A stretch of DNA of 64,000 nucleotides from Rotaria sordida (Eukaryota > Rotifera > Eurotatoria > Philodinida > Philodinidae): the NCBI GenBank assembly GCA_905250125.1, contig CAJNOL010000214.1:1-64000 (forward strand). The letters run 5' to 3'. The position numbers and the translations under genes were made by a program. Below the pieces are notes generated by a model. It did not search any database and was not told the DNA's origin. It was given only the letters and a program-made list of their open reading frames with translations. This document shows positions 53,605 through 64,000 of this stretch, piece after piece. How positions within the stretch are numbered: the first letter of the stretch is position 1; each line of letters begins with the position of its first letter.

Positions 53605-56600
53605 AAAAAAAACATTGAAAAAAAATTTTTAGAAAGCTTTTTTTTTTGCGCTTCCTTTTTTTTTCGTTTGTCGTTTGTCTTGTTATTGATGTTCCACCGA
53701 CAAAAAAAAAAACAAATGTCAAAGGGATCTATGTAAACAATCAAACATAGAATACGTGTCATTGTTTTTCTTCGACTTCGAAAAAAACAAGAGCAGAGCG
53801 AGTCAACCACAAGTTATATATTGTACTAATGTCTTTGTTGATAGATTTCAATTTAGATTAGTTAATTAATCAATCATTACAATTATGAATTCAACAAACG
53901 CTTGGGATTTCATGATAGGTCAAATTTTATACAGATCATTGGGTATCTATATTAAGTTATGTTTGTTGTCCGTTAAATAATTATATGTATCTATCTATAG
54001 CTCTCTTTTATTGCTAAGATACGGCTAATAGTCTTTCAAGTAAGATTAGTTATTAATGAAGTAAATATATTTTATTATGGACAATTACAAAATATTAGTA
54101 TTGATGAATTGTATATAAATAAATCAGAGATGAATAAGAATTGAAATAAGCATTTCTTAATTGATAAAGATATTTGAATCAATTTTCTTCAAGAATATTA
54201 ATAATATTTAGACATCAAAGTAATATTTTAATGATACTAAAGATGTACTCGAAATTTGTCAACTATTCGAATAGATTATACATTTACATATTATTTCTTA
54301 GAGTTGATATTAACTGACAATGACTAATAATACAGCCTGTTTCATAAGTCTTCAGGCTCGACGATCTTAATGTTTTTACGAACAGGAACTAATTTCTTAA
54401 CCGAATGTACTTAGATACCTTAATCAACTTTGCCTTAAAGAATCATCTTTGAGTCTTTTGGAGAATGCTAAATGTTTTCTTGGTGAATCCTCAGGGAGTC
54501 TTTCAAAACAGTGACCTTCACAAGAACTTACAAGTGATTTCCTGAGAAATCTCTAGGGAGTCTTTGATTTTCAGAGAGTGTAAATAAAGGCAAAAGCTTC
54601 TGGGAAGTTCATTAAGAAATGCATAACTGAGACATTTTAAACTCAGTAGTTAGTTCAAATAAATATTTATTTAACAAAAATGACTTTTTGCTCTTTTTTA
54701 TTTATTTAGATTAATCTACGACAATAAATATTATTTAGATTAATTGCAAGATAAACACGACGGTAAGTATCAGTTTAAGAAATTGAATTTGTATCCTTTT
54801 TATTCAGATTTAGTTCGAACAAACAATTACAATAGTAAGTATAACTTTAAATTACACTTCTTTTGTTATTTATGGAGAAAAATCACCTTACCCTCACCCT
54901 GCTCTTCCTTAATGAGACCATCATATGGATATGATTCTTTACAATAATCGTAATTATCATCGTAGATATCCGAGAAATATCAAATGAGTGTCTAAAAGAT
55001 TCACTCACATGACATATTATTGAATGATATCTTCTCTTGTAATAATAACATAGTAAACATGAGAATGTGATATTAAATTTTTCTTCTATCCTTTTTTCAA
55101 TCTAGTTTTTAGCTGTTAGAAAATTGAAACTTGTTCTTCGTGTACTTTTTTCTTTAATGTTTCTCGCATATTTTTAATTGTTCACGCACTAGTGAATTGA
55201 GTATCTGCATTTTGAAGTAAAATTCAAGCCTTAAAACAATTCATCAATAGTTTGTAAAATAATCTTTATTTCGAGTCTTCTCCGTTTTGAAATACAATTT
55301 TAAAAAATTTTTGTAAACTAGAAGCTTATTTAATAAATTCAGCATATTTACTTACTGTTCATATAGTTTCGTTTTTTCTGTGTTTATCTTTCAATTGTTT
55401 TTTTAACCATGAAATATGCTCAGTATTTTATTGGAAAATCTTTAAAAACAAATATCATGTTGACCGATTTAGAAGAATTTATCATAAAATTCTCATGTTT
55501 ATATTTTTGTTATTCACTAGTATGTCATTTTCAAAGATTGGCATGAGTATTCGAAAAGCTCATCTAGATACATTCGATTCGAAACTAGTTTCAAAAATAG
55601 AATAAAATTTTTTGAACAGATCAGTTCTTATGAAAGAAAAGATTTGAACTTTGAACAGGGAACTGGTCGATCTCTATTATATGTATTGTTGGGTTAAGAT
55701 TTTTATGACTTCCTAGCATGTAGATTGAAGTTAAAGGAACGAAAATAATCAATGTCATATCTCTATTGATATTATTTCTATGTAATTACAATTCAGATCT
55801 TATAAAATATATCCTACAGAGAAAATTAACATTTAGAAGAGTTTGAAATTCTTCTAAACAATAATAAATACACGATTATTTCTATTTTTAAGTATTTTGT
55901 ATTATCATGAATATAATTTTACTCTTTTTGAAGCAAATCTTATAAAAGAATAAAATCAATAGTAAGTTATTGAAATATGTTTAAGTCATGAAATATGCTC
56001 GCAAGCATTTTTTTTAGATAAGGTTTTGCACAACGTTTAGAATATTTTGGTCTGAACTAGCAGCTCTTAAGACCTTATTTTTTTCAGTACTTGTTAAGAT
56101 TCTAAAAATCCTGGTGTTCATTTTATTATAAAATAGAAAGAACAAGGGTAAGAATGAAGATGAAAACGAGACAAAGAACATAAAATTCAATAGAAGATGA
56201 AGAATAACTCTTCTAATATTATGGGAATATGGTATGTATTATTAAAATTTAAATCGAATAAATATCGATAACTTCTCCTTTTTCTCTATCTCCATGCGCA
56301 TGAAGTACAACTTTATAGAAAGGCTATTATTATTCTAAGTTTATACTTTAGCATATTTAACTTACGATTTATTTAAAAACGTTTTTTTTATCATATGCAA
56401 AAAAGATAGACTAGCATTAATAAAACAATTAAAAACTCTGTTTTATCGATCTTGATTTCTAAGTAAATATGCTTTTTCTTTACTTGAAATCATCTTCGAT
56501 GCAAAAAAAAACGGTGTTTTCTAATAAGAAAATGATCTGTGTTTATTTCCAGTATGCACGATTCTATAATAGATTATTTGCCTAAGAAAGAAGCTCGGTT

Positions 56601-57090
56601 TTCTTTTATAATTATCTTAAATTTAGATTATAATAAGTTTGCCTTTGCTAAATTTAATATGAACCAGGAAATGCTTTTTTCTTTGTAAATAAACATACAA
56701 GCACGTAGTCTCAAGATTTTTATCATTTTCTATTAATTTAAGAAATATGTGACACTGATAATTTGATATTTTGCTTTTCCTTTAATCATTGATCAAAGCT
56801 CACGATAAACAATCGAATTATTGTAGATGTATCTTGTTTATACAATGTTCTTACAATTAAAGTACAAGGAGTGTCGTGACTATTTTTGGATTTTATAAAA
56901 TTAATAATGCTTAATCCTATAGTGCAAATTTATAATGATCTATATACATTTACATGTAGAAATATTGAGTTCACTAAAGACATGACACATCATTTTCGTG
57001 TATATGCAAAGAATTGTGTTGAAATGTTGGCAATATTAACAACAATTGATCTGATTATTTGCTAAAAGTTCATATACACATCTAGATATA
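53605..57090. other. AT-rich intergenic region
   Basis: A possible poly(A) signal AATAAA lies at 54118-54123. A 67-codon frame at 54744-54947 contains donor-like GGTAAGTAT motifs but no recognisable domain. No gene is supported. Confidence 0.4.
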
Positions 57091-57850
57091 TCAGAAGGAT
57101 GATCATTATTAACAAAAATTGTTTCATTGAATTCAATTGAATATTCGTGGCAACCACCATTAAGTGATGATGGTACAACATTAAGACCAATGTGACTTAA
57201 AGTAAATTATTCATGGAAAAAAGTTTTGTTTTATTAATTTTTCTTCGTATAGAGAATAGGTATGTCAACGTTGATATATGTCGATTTAAAATAAAAGATT
57301 TACTTAATGAACGTTCTTATTTAATAAAAATATATACTAAAAATTTCGAAGGTCAATCATAAAAATTAGAATAACCAGCTAAATTAACACGTAAAATCAA
57401 TGTATCTGAACCATCAATTAAATTTGATGTTATAACTAGAACAGATCATCCAATAGCATTGCAATAGGAAATGTCACATAATGATAGTAATAGTTCATCA
57501 ATAGAATATTTATTAGAAATATGTGATAAAGAAAGAGGTAAAAATAATGAAAAGATACAAGTACAAATTTTACCATCAATAACAGTAAGTTTTTTCGAGT
57601 AACAAAATTAAATTAAAATGTCTATTGTTCTTTTTTGTAGTAATGCAACAAACTCTATTGGATATAGTGAAACAAAAATAGTTAAACCAGAAAAAACAAA
57701 AAATAGTAAGTTAATTAATTTACTTTCAACAAATAATCAACTCAACAGATTCATTTTTTTAAATTATAAATAAAAAAAACCATCGTTATCAATGGATTCA
57801 AGTGATACTTCATTTTATATTATCGAATGTAGTGATTGTTCTTAAAGCTA
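57091..57850 (+). pseudogene. Fibronectin type III domain pseudogene fragment
   Basis: The frame from 57121 reads VSLNSIEYSWQPPLSDDG, which matches the A-B strand region of fibronectin-III domains of the titin/twitchin type, and stops at a TGA at 57193-57195. After a gap, from about 57260, RFKIKDLLNERSYLIKIYTKNFEGQS-like sequence matches the later strands (D-L-x-E-x-x-Y-x-x-x-x-x-x-N). It is then broken by TAA at 57360-57362, TAA at 57372-57374 and TAG at 57465-57467, all in one frame that is otherwise sensible to a splice donor at about 57585. A last piece lies at about 57781-57845. The gene is dead, and only a fragment is seen before the assembly gap. Confidence 0.65.
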
Positions 57851-57981
57851 ATTGAATTCTAGTAAAAAAAGAAAGTTTTATCAAATCAATATAATCTTCT
57901 TATAAAAGGATTAACTTAAAGTTCAATTTATTATTTTCGTGTTTGTGCATTAGAAATGAAGATGATCTGTAAAATGAATGG

Positions 57982-58081
57982 NNNNNNNNNNNNNNNNNNN
58001 NNNNNNNNNNNNNNNNNNNNNNNNNNNNNNNNNNNNNNNNNNNNNNNNNNNNNNNNNNNNNNNNNNNNNNNNNNNNNNNNN
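57982..58081. other. Assembly gap (100 N)
   Basis: Exactly 100 N, the usual placeholder for a gap of unknown size. The sequences on either side should not be assumed adjacent. Confidence 0.99.
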
Positions 58082-58240
58082 ATGTGGTGCGAAGAGAATA
58101 AGTACATATACATACACACACGCATGCACACTCCAAAACTTTTTACAGAAAACTGAAAAAAAATAAAAGAAAAACAAGCATGAATATCAATGAAGACATT
58201 GTAGAATAGTGATAAAATGATCATCTCACCAATTATTAAG

Positions 58241-58310
58241 CTGATGAGAGTGTGGGTGTAGGTGTGGGGCGTGTTAGGAGCAGAGAAACACCCACACCCT
58301 CGCCAATGAG
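58241..58310. repeat. TGTGGG-like stretches at the broken end of the TPR pseudogene
   Basis: The plus strand reads GTGTGGGTGTAGGTGTGGGG at about 58250-58269, and the mirrored ACACCCACACCC follows at about 58287-58298. Bdelloid telomeres are known to be made of TGTGGG-type repeats. The match here is short and imperfect. It coincides with the point where the TPR coding similarity ends. Confidence 0.5.
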
Positions 58311-58962
58311 AGATGATTCAAAGGCAGAGTTTTTTCCTTTATATTATGTACTTTTTCATAAAATTCCAGTGCTTTCGAGTAGTCTCCCATTTTGTTATAC
58401 GCAAGACCGATGTTGTTGTATGAAGTAGCCAATGTGGGATGATTTGGAGGCAAAGCGTTTTCGTAGAGTTTATGTGCTTTTTCGTAAAATTTAGGAGTTT
58501 TTGAGTAGTTACTCATGCTGTTATACTCATTACCGATGTTGTTGTAGGTATTAGCCAATGAAGAATGATCTTCCGGAAGAGTTTTTCGCTTGATTTTCAT
58601 GGGCTTTTCGTGAAATGAAGCTGCTTCTTTGTATTGTTCTTGATCGCTTTTCAAACATCCAAGCATATGATAGATATGTGCTCTATCACTGTCCTTAGAG
58701 GTGTTCTTGAGTAATCCGTTATAGAGTTCTTCAGCTTGATTGAAATGACTCACTTTGAGCATCAGTTTACCCATTCGATACTATTCGATGCCGTCGATCT
58801 TTTTTCGTATGCGTTGGGTGAGAGCAGCCAGTTGTGGATCGTTGTCGTCTGTGAGAATTAATTGAACTTCCCACAGGCGACTATTGTTGGCTGTCTGTTT
58901 GATTTCGCTGATACGAAAGACGATGTGCATTGAAAAGAGAATTTCTTTTCCGTTTTTAATAG

Positions 58963-59155
58963 TACTGTTGTTATGTTCGAAGTGTTCCCCTTCGAACATA
59001 AGACGGAACGAAACGAATAATGAGTACTCCTTTCTAGTACAGTGGTTAATACGACTGCTCAGAAAGCAGGAGATGCATGGTTTGATTCCATGAGAAGGGA
59101 GATTATTCTTTTGTTCCGTTCTGTGGTCATACCATCACGTTGCTATCTCGCTGAT
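58963..59155. mobile_element. Palindromic insertion with tRNA-like core inside the ADP-ribosyltransferase pseudogene
   Basis: The inserted block is a nested palindrome. The outer arms TACTGTTGTTAT (from 58963) and ATAACAACTAGTA (to about 59155) mirror each other. Inside the left arm is a perfect hairpin (12-base stems at 58971-58982 and 58990-59001). Next come ACGGAACGAAACGAATAAT (59003-59021) and its mirror ATTATTCTTTTGTTCCGT (to about 59120). The centre is a tRNA-like sequence. It interrupts the ADP-ribosyltransferase frame between DEYS and KEILFSMH. A tRNA-derived SINE-like or fold-back element is the best description; I know no named family. Confidence 0.6.
59028..59100 (+). pseudogene. 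tRNA-like sequence (degenerate, Asp-like arms)
   Basis: TCCTTTC (59028-59034) pairs with GAAGGGA (59094-59100) as a 7-bp acceptor stem. TAGTACAGTGG (59035-59045) fits the box A consensus. CTGC/GCAG forms a 4-bp anticodon stem with a 7-base loop TCAGAAA. CATGG-TTTGATT-CCATG forms a perfect T arm, and GGTTTGATTCC (59079-59089) is box B with one change from GGTTCGANTCC. The loop lacks the invariant T33, one stem pair is A-G, and one extra base sits before the 3' acceptor strand, so a working tRNA is unlikely. The D arm resembles tRNA-Asp. Confidence 0.55.
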
Positions 59156-60290
59156 AACAACTAGTAACAACTGTATTCGTCGATAAGTGCAAACGGAGTA
59201 GTTGAAGCCGAAACTTTACTTGGATCGATTGTCATAACGAAGAGAACACCTATGTGGTCTTTATATTTTTGTAGTGCATGTTGAACAAATTCCATAGCTA
59301 CGTGTTGTTTTGTACTAGTTGACAAAAAATTGTTGAACGAGAGGAGTCTACCTTTTGTGTCAACTAGGTGCTGAAAGTCCTGCTCGGTGAGCCCCTGACC
59401 ACGATGCACAGTAAATTTTTCCATATACGTATTCGACTGGTCTCTGTGTAGTTGTTCCAGTTGTTGATGGAGATTTCGGATAAAGAAGCCCATTTTTGTC
59501 ATGGTCACCATATCGAGTGACCGTAGGGCGCAGTTGAGCATGCCATAAAGGAATATTTCACGTGTATACCACCAGATTGGTGATTTCTGACGGTATTTAC
59601 GCTGAAAATTTTCTAATTCATTCTCAGGAATACCTTTGCTACAGCAGTAAATGACCAGATCATTCAAAGACTTAGCGTCATCTTCCTTGACTTCGAGTAT
59701 AATTTCTTTGAATAATACCGAGTACATGTAGGATGGTTCCAATTGGTCGAGATTTTGTTGATCAGATGCTGCTGATGAGGCATCATCTGCTTCGGAACAA
59801 AGCTCATCGGAATTGTGTCATGGTCGCAGTAGTGGGCGATCTTTTTCAATGACTGGCATATGAGATTGATTGAGGTGAAAACACCTTCAATCTTTGCCCA
59901 TTTTTTAGTCCATGCTTCGTGTTTTGCTTTGTTGCTACAAAAGATGTAAATTGCATTCAATCGTGGCATGCCATGAATTTCTGGCACAAGATGCTGTCCT
60001 ATTGCTCCAGACGAGATAACGAAAGCCTTTTCGTTATCCATATCATTGAGAAGTTCAATGCATTACGCCGGCGTCGTACAAAGATTCACTTCTCTGATGA
60101 TGCTGCGCAATTTTGCCAGTGTGTTTTTACAATCTTTATTTGTTTCGTCGATGTTGCCATCGACCCAGATAAGCAAATAATTTTGAGGCCAGCCTTGTTT
60201 TGGTTGGCTAGTAATAGTTGAGGCTGTTGCAGTTGTAGCTGCACCCATTGCGGATTTGGAAATCTTTTGTTTGGATTTTTGTTCGCTCAT

Positions 60291-63200
60291 TTTGGATATA
60301 ATTTTTCCTGGTCGATCGGTAATCGAGTATAATAAATAATAGATTGTTGTGTAGACAGAGATTACCGTTTCTATTGATGCATTCGATGCTCGTTTTTTTT
60401 TCTAGATTTTTCTATGTCATGAACCGTAAGTGTTGTTTTTTTCGTTAACATTCAACAATAAACTCCACCTAGTTTCATTTGAAAATATGGTTGTCAACAA
60501 CAAATCAAACCGAATAAAACCTAACAACATCATTCATTTCATTTTTATTCTTTCCAACTTTCATTTGCTTTTCATTTGCACCATGACTTAAGTGTCGTTT
60601 CATTGGATACCTTGCCTCATTCATCGTTTATGTGCCTTTGATCCTTTCAGAACGACTTTTTTTTCTCTTCTTGACAAGAATGAAAAAAACCACAAAAGTA
60701 AATTTAATTTTGATTGAAGCAACAATCGAACAATGGTATCTACTTCCCAAATATACTGCTCATCATTAACGAGTGATTCAAGTAAAAAAGACTGCTCTCA
60801 TTGTACTTAATTCTCAGCGATATGCATTGTACCGCACGGTTATTGGAGTGATGACGAGTTATTTAATTGAAGTTCGAATATAATTAAATATTGAAGTACG
60901 TATTATGAAATCTACAAAGAAATGAAATAGTTCAATCAGAACTTTTCGTATAGATATAGCAAGCAAATAAAAAGTTTTATCTCATAATTGCATTTATGAA
61001 TTTTAGCTGTATCATATATTAAACAGTTCTAATTCGAATTCGAATCAATACTCATAATAAACCTAACGATTATCTTCTTTGTTATTTCGATAGGATAGTC
61101 TTTACTTAAATGAAAATTATGAATGAGAAAGAATTTATTTTTGCTTTTGACTGTTGAAGCCATATGTGAATACGAAAGTTTCATTCACATTCAAACTCTT
61201 ATTAGACTGGTGCTGTTAAATTCATGTTGTTTTTTTTAAAGTGCGACTAATTTCATTGTCAGAGAGTGTATGAGTGAGACTAGCAGAATGAGTATATCAT
61301 GACTTACAATCTTGCTAAAGCGATTTTTGATTTATATAATATTCATTTGAAATATATGTAAAATAAAAAGAAATATTGTTTTATTTTGGTGTTCTAACTG
61401 TTGGTCTGTCATTAGCTTCTACGAAACATAATGGGATAATATTCAAATTTTGTTTGTTTGTTCACATTTGAGATTTACACAATTTTAACATGCGCCACAA
61501 TATCAACAAGAAAACTCTTGTACTGTGCAAACGTACATTACTACAACTATGTATATAGTAAATGTATTTCGATGCAAAACATGTTAGAAAACATGTTTTA
61601 ATTGAAAGCTATTTTCGCTTGTATACGGTATATCCGAAAGAGAGTCTTATATGTTTGCATATCGTTGACAAATACTGAAAAGTATCGCTTGTATTTTTTA
61701 AAACTAAAATTGATAGTTATATTGAAGATACGAATGTTTTTTTGTTGTTCAATGAAAAGTAATAAAAACAAAATACCACCATTGTAATGCATGCTTGATG
61801 TCTGTGCACAGGCACAGAAATTGGTTTCACACAAAAAAATTGGCCGTAACGTTGATTGCATGATTCTGTTGAGTTTCTTCTGAAAATGTAACTATGACAA
61901 ACAAGAAAGATCAACAAAAAAGTGCATTAACAATGAGCAAGCCAATGAAATAAAAGTACACATCAGTGCAGTTCTATTATTGTTACCATCGTTTTTTTCT
62001 TCTTTCATTCGTGTCTGTATAGTGAGTGGCAATGCGAAGGTAGAATATGTAAACAAAGAATTGCTGAAGAAATATAATTAATATTGCATTTTTCTTCCTT
62101 CGTTTCTTTCTTTCTATGTGATTGTGTCTCATCAAGAGCTTTTCGTCATTGTCTGTCTATGTTCTTGTATCGTGTTGACGAGTTTGAATCAATCAAAATA
62201 CATTAAAAATCAATTCAATACTGTTCATTACATCATATTCATTCCCTATCTTTCCATAGTCATCGATTCACAAGCACCTAAATTCGCGAAATTCTATTAT
62301 GTATCATACAGATATAGATTGGTATTATTGATACTATTAATCGTATCTGTATTTTTCGAATGTTATGTTTTGTGTCTTGTTGAACGTTCAGTTGCTATTC
62401 GGTTTCATTTATCCAGAATATTGAGTAAAAAGAAGTTAGATTAAATACTAGCATATACAGTCACTTGAATACATATATATATATCGAGTCCTTTGCAAAT
62501 ATCTCAGCATAGACAATTCATAAGTTCTTGATTTTTTAAGAAAGATGCGCTGTTCAACTCTACAAAACTAGAAATGATAGATCTCATTGACTTATTTTGA
62601 TGATTTCTAATAAGACTAAATATGAGATTTTGCGTACGAAGCACTCTCGCAAATGATTATTGTGTTTTTCAGATTTTTTTAAAATGAGCTATAAACAGAC
62701 ACTTAATGGAATTTGTTTTTCCATTTTGACTGAATATCAATTATTCGTTTAAAATTATTTCTAAGCTTTTGATCATAATCTACTTTGTTTAATAGCAATC
62801 ACTAATCTGAGCTGTTAAATAGAAAATAGGCTTTTTGACATTATTGAAATTTTTATTCCAGTTGAATTAAATAGTATAACATATGATTTGGGCTCCAAAT
62901 AGAAATAAGAAATCCGCATTTTGAAAATGCAGCAAAATTAAGCTCATTTTGGGTCATTCATGACATTTCTAGGATGCTTTTTCTTTGAAAAAAAGTACCC
63001 ATGAAAGAAAATCTTGTTATTTAGAAAAAAAAATGACTTTGCAGAAGAGGATGTCTAACTGAAGGCCTGAACAGTAGAAGACATCGTATATATGCACAAA
63101 CAGTAGAGACTTTCAAGGACAACGTATCAGTCAGTTCACTTCAAAAAACTGAAAATTCATTTGTATGGAAAAAGTGTAAATTAGTAAAAATAAAATGTAG

Positions 63201-63665
63201 GAATTAGGCGCATTTCATAGAACCACATCATACATCTTATAAAAATGTTCACTTTTAAATTAAGGTGAAAAGAAGTTTATAGAAAATTCAACAGCATAGC
63301 TTTTAAAAGAAACACAAAAGTTTATGGTTTGTCTGCGCTGAGATATGTGTAAATATTCAATGTGGCAATAATTTCGATTTATCGGATTTCTGTACATATC
63401 AAGCGAAACGGGATATAACCATCTTTCATTTGAGTTTGATTCTTTACAAGGATTATTGTTCGAAATAAATCCTTTTACTATGATTTTAAGTAACAATCTT
63501 GCCTCTTTTTTAAGTTTACACTTACGAGGGAAATACCCGAAGTGATTCACCGCTTTTGCGCTCATATTTTGGGTGTATAGAGGGAACCTCTAGACTAGAA
63601 TAATCTTTAAAGGATTCGGGCCCATAGATCTTCTCTACAAAGTTATAGTCATTTTACTTGAGTTT
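60291..63665. other. AT-rich intergenic region, one doubtful fragment
   Basis: No supported gene. A 108-codon plus-strand frame at 62118-62444 has no ATG at its start and encodes hydrophobic stretches (YRYRLVLLILLIVSVFF, then CLVERSVAIRF). These faintly recall the last membrane helix and tail of P5-type ATPases. I would treat it as a possible pseudogene scrap at most. Confidence 0.35.
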
Positions 63666-64000
63666 TAGCCTATGGCACGGTATGTACAATCAAATCGACT
63701 GGCAACATTTCGATTTGAAGCTTTGTTCACAGATAGGTATACTTGTAATTAGAATGCTCTGAAAGTTTCAGCTCAAAAGAATGTTTCCTTGGCAAGATAT
63801 TGAATGTCGATAAAACATGAGATTCTCACATCTTTTATGGGATCCGAGTGATTTATGAAAAATCAATATCTTGCAGAGGAAACACTCTTTTGAGCTGAAA
63901 TTTTCAGAGCATTCTAATTACAAGTAGACCTATCTGTGGGCAAAATTTCAAATCGACATACCGTCAGTTGATTTGGTTGTACATACCGAGCCATAGGCTA
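63666..64000. mobile_element. Fold-back MITE reaching the window edge
   Basis: It starts TAGCCTATGG (63666) and the window ends with the mirror CCATAGGCTA (63991-64000). The arms of about 140 bases are near-identical reverse complements. Mirrored landmarks include AATTAGAATGCTCTGAAA against TTTCAGAGCATTCTAATT, and CAATATCTTGC blocks flanking the loop at about 63812-63864. The right terminus falls exactly on the window edge, so the element may continue outside. Confidence 0.85.

Larger units (their letters stand above)
58274..60290 (-). pseudogene. ADP-ribosyltransferase/TPR fusion pseudogene (bdelloid family)
   Basis: On the minus strand from an ATG at 60290 the following can be read in order. 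An N-terminal domain (YLLIWVDGNIDETNKDC, then KAFVISSGAIGQHLVP and AIYIFCSNK) is followed by an arginine mono-ADP-ribosyltransferase domain. Its R-S-E elements are visible as VHRGQ, then SFNNFLSTSTKQ, then KEILFSMH. Kinesin-light-chain-type TPR repeats follow (SLANTYNNIGNEYNS, TLATSYNNIGLAYNK). Such enzymes transfer ADP-ribose from NAD to arginine. The gene is broken by a TAA at 60063-60065, a frameshift near 59780-59815, an insertion of about 190 bases at 58963-59155 just before the catalytic Glu region, a TAG at 58781-58783, and truncation of the TPR array at about 58290. No intact reading frame remains, so activity is not expected. Confidence 0.85.

Noticed and set aside
62118-62444. Hydrophobic 108-codon frame, possibly a P5-type ATPase tail
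   Set aside because: The similarity is only a vague impression, there is no ATG, and no upstream exon or other ATPase motif is present.

Overview
The window reads as nuclear DNA of a small invertebrate, most probably a bdelloid rotifer. The basis is: strong AT richness; mostly 50-80 nt introns inside AT-rich genes; animal-specific genes (an orthopedia-type homeobox gene, rhotekin, a neuronal calcium sensor, a C-type lectin); and a decayed N-terminal domain + arginine ADP-ribosyltransferase + kinesin-light-chain-type TPR gene, a family I know as greatly expanded in bdelloids. Species cannot be fixed from sequence alone. A run of 100 N at 57982-58081 is a scaffold gap.

Layout. 1-20 kb carries no convincing intact gene. 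It is a graveyard of transposable elements: long fold-back (palindromic) elements at about 1225-3085, 4510-5105, 8985-9666, 11843-12400, 12549-13361 and 18337-19133, a Tc1/IS630-type transposase remnant near 5.5 kb, a hAT-like terminal-repeat element at 11100-11645, and a dead LINE (endonuclease and reverse transcriptase pieces) at 14390-17330.

20-32 kb holds a 15-exon secreted protein with three C-type lectin domains plus sushi-like and cysteine-rich modules (+), an apparently single-exon LicD/fukutin-type nucleotidyltransferase (+), and an orthopedia homeobox gene (-). The orthopedia frame meets a TGA directly before a perfectly readable OAR motif, which is the most unusual coding observation here. 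36.9-43.3 kb holds rhotekin (-, 9 exons) and a 663-residue acidic, low-complexity, multi-AT-hook protein (-, 3 exons). 51-53.6 kb holds a neuronal calcium sensor (+, 5 exons). For each multi-exon model the donor and acceptor sites, phases and total length all agree.

From 57 kb on the sequence is again degenerate: a fibronectin-III pseudogene with several stops, the N gap, and the ADP-ribosyltransferase/TPR pseudogene (-). That pseudogene is split by stops, a frameshift and a small palindromic insertion with a tRNA-like core, and it ends in a TGTGGG-like stretch resembling bdelloid telomere repeats. The window ends inside or exactly at the end of another fold-back element (63666-64000).

The genes do not form a pathway. 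They are independent animal loci (extracellular recognition, glycan/phosphate transfer, neural patterning, Rho signalling, chromatin, calcium sensing) separated by multi-kilobase AT-rich spacers. I found no operon, CRISPR array or other prokaryote-like system.
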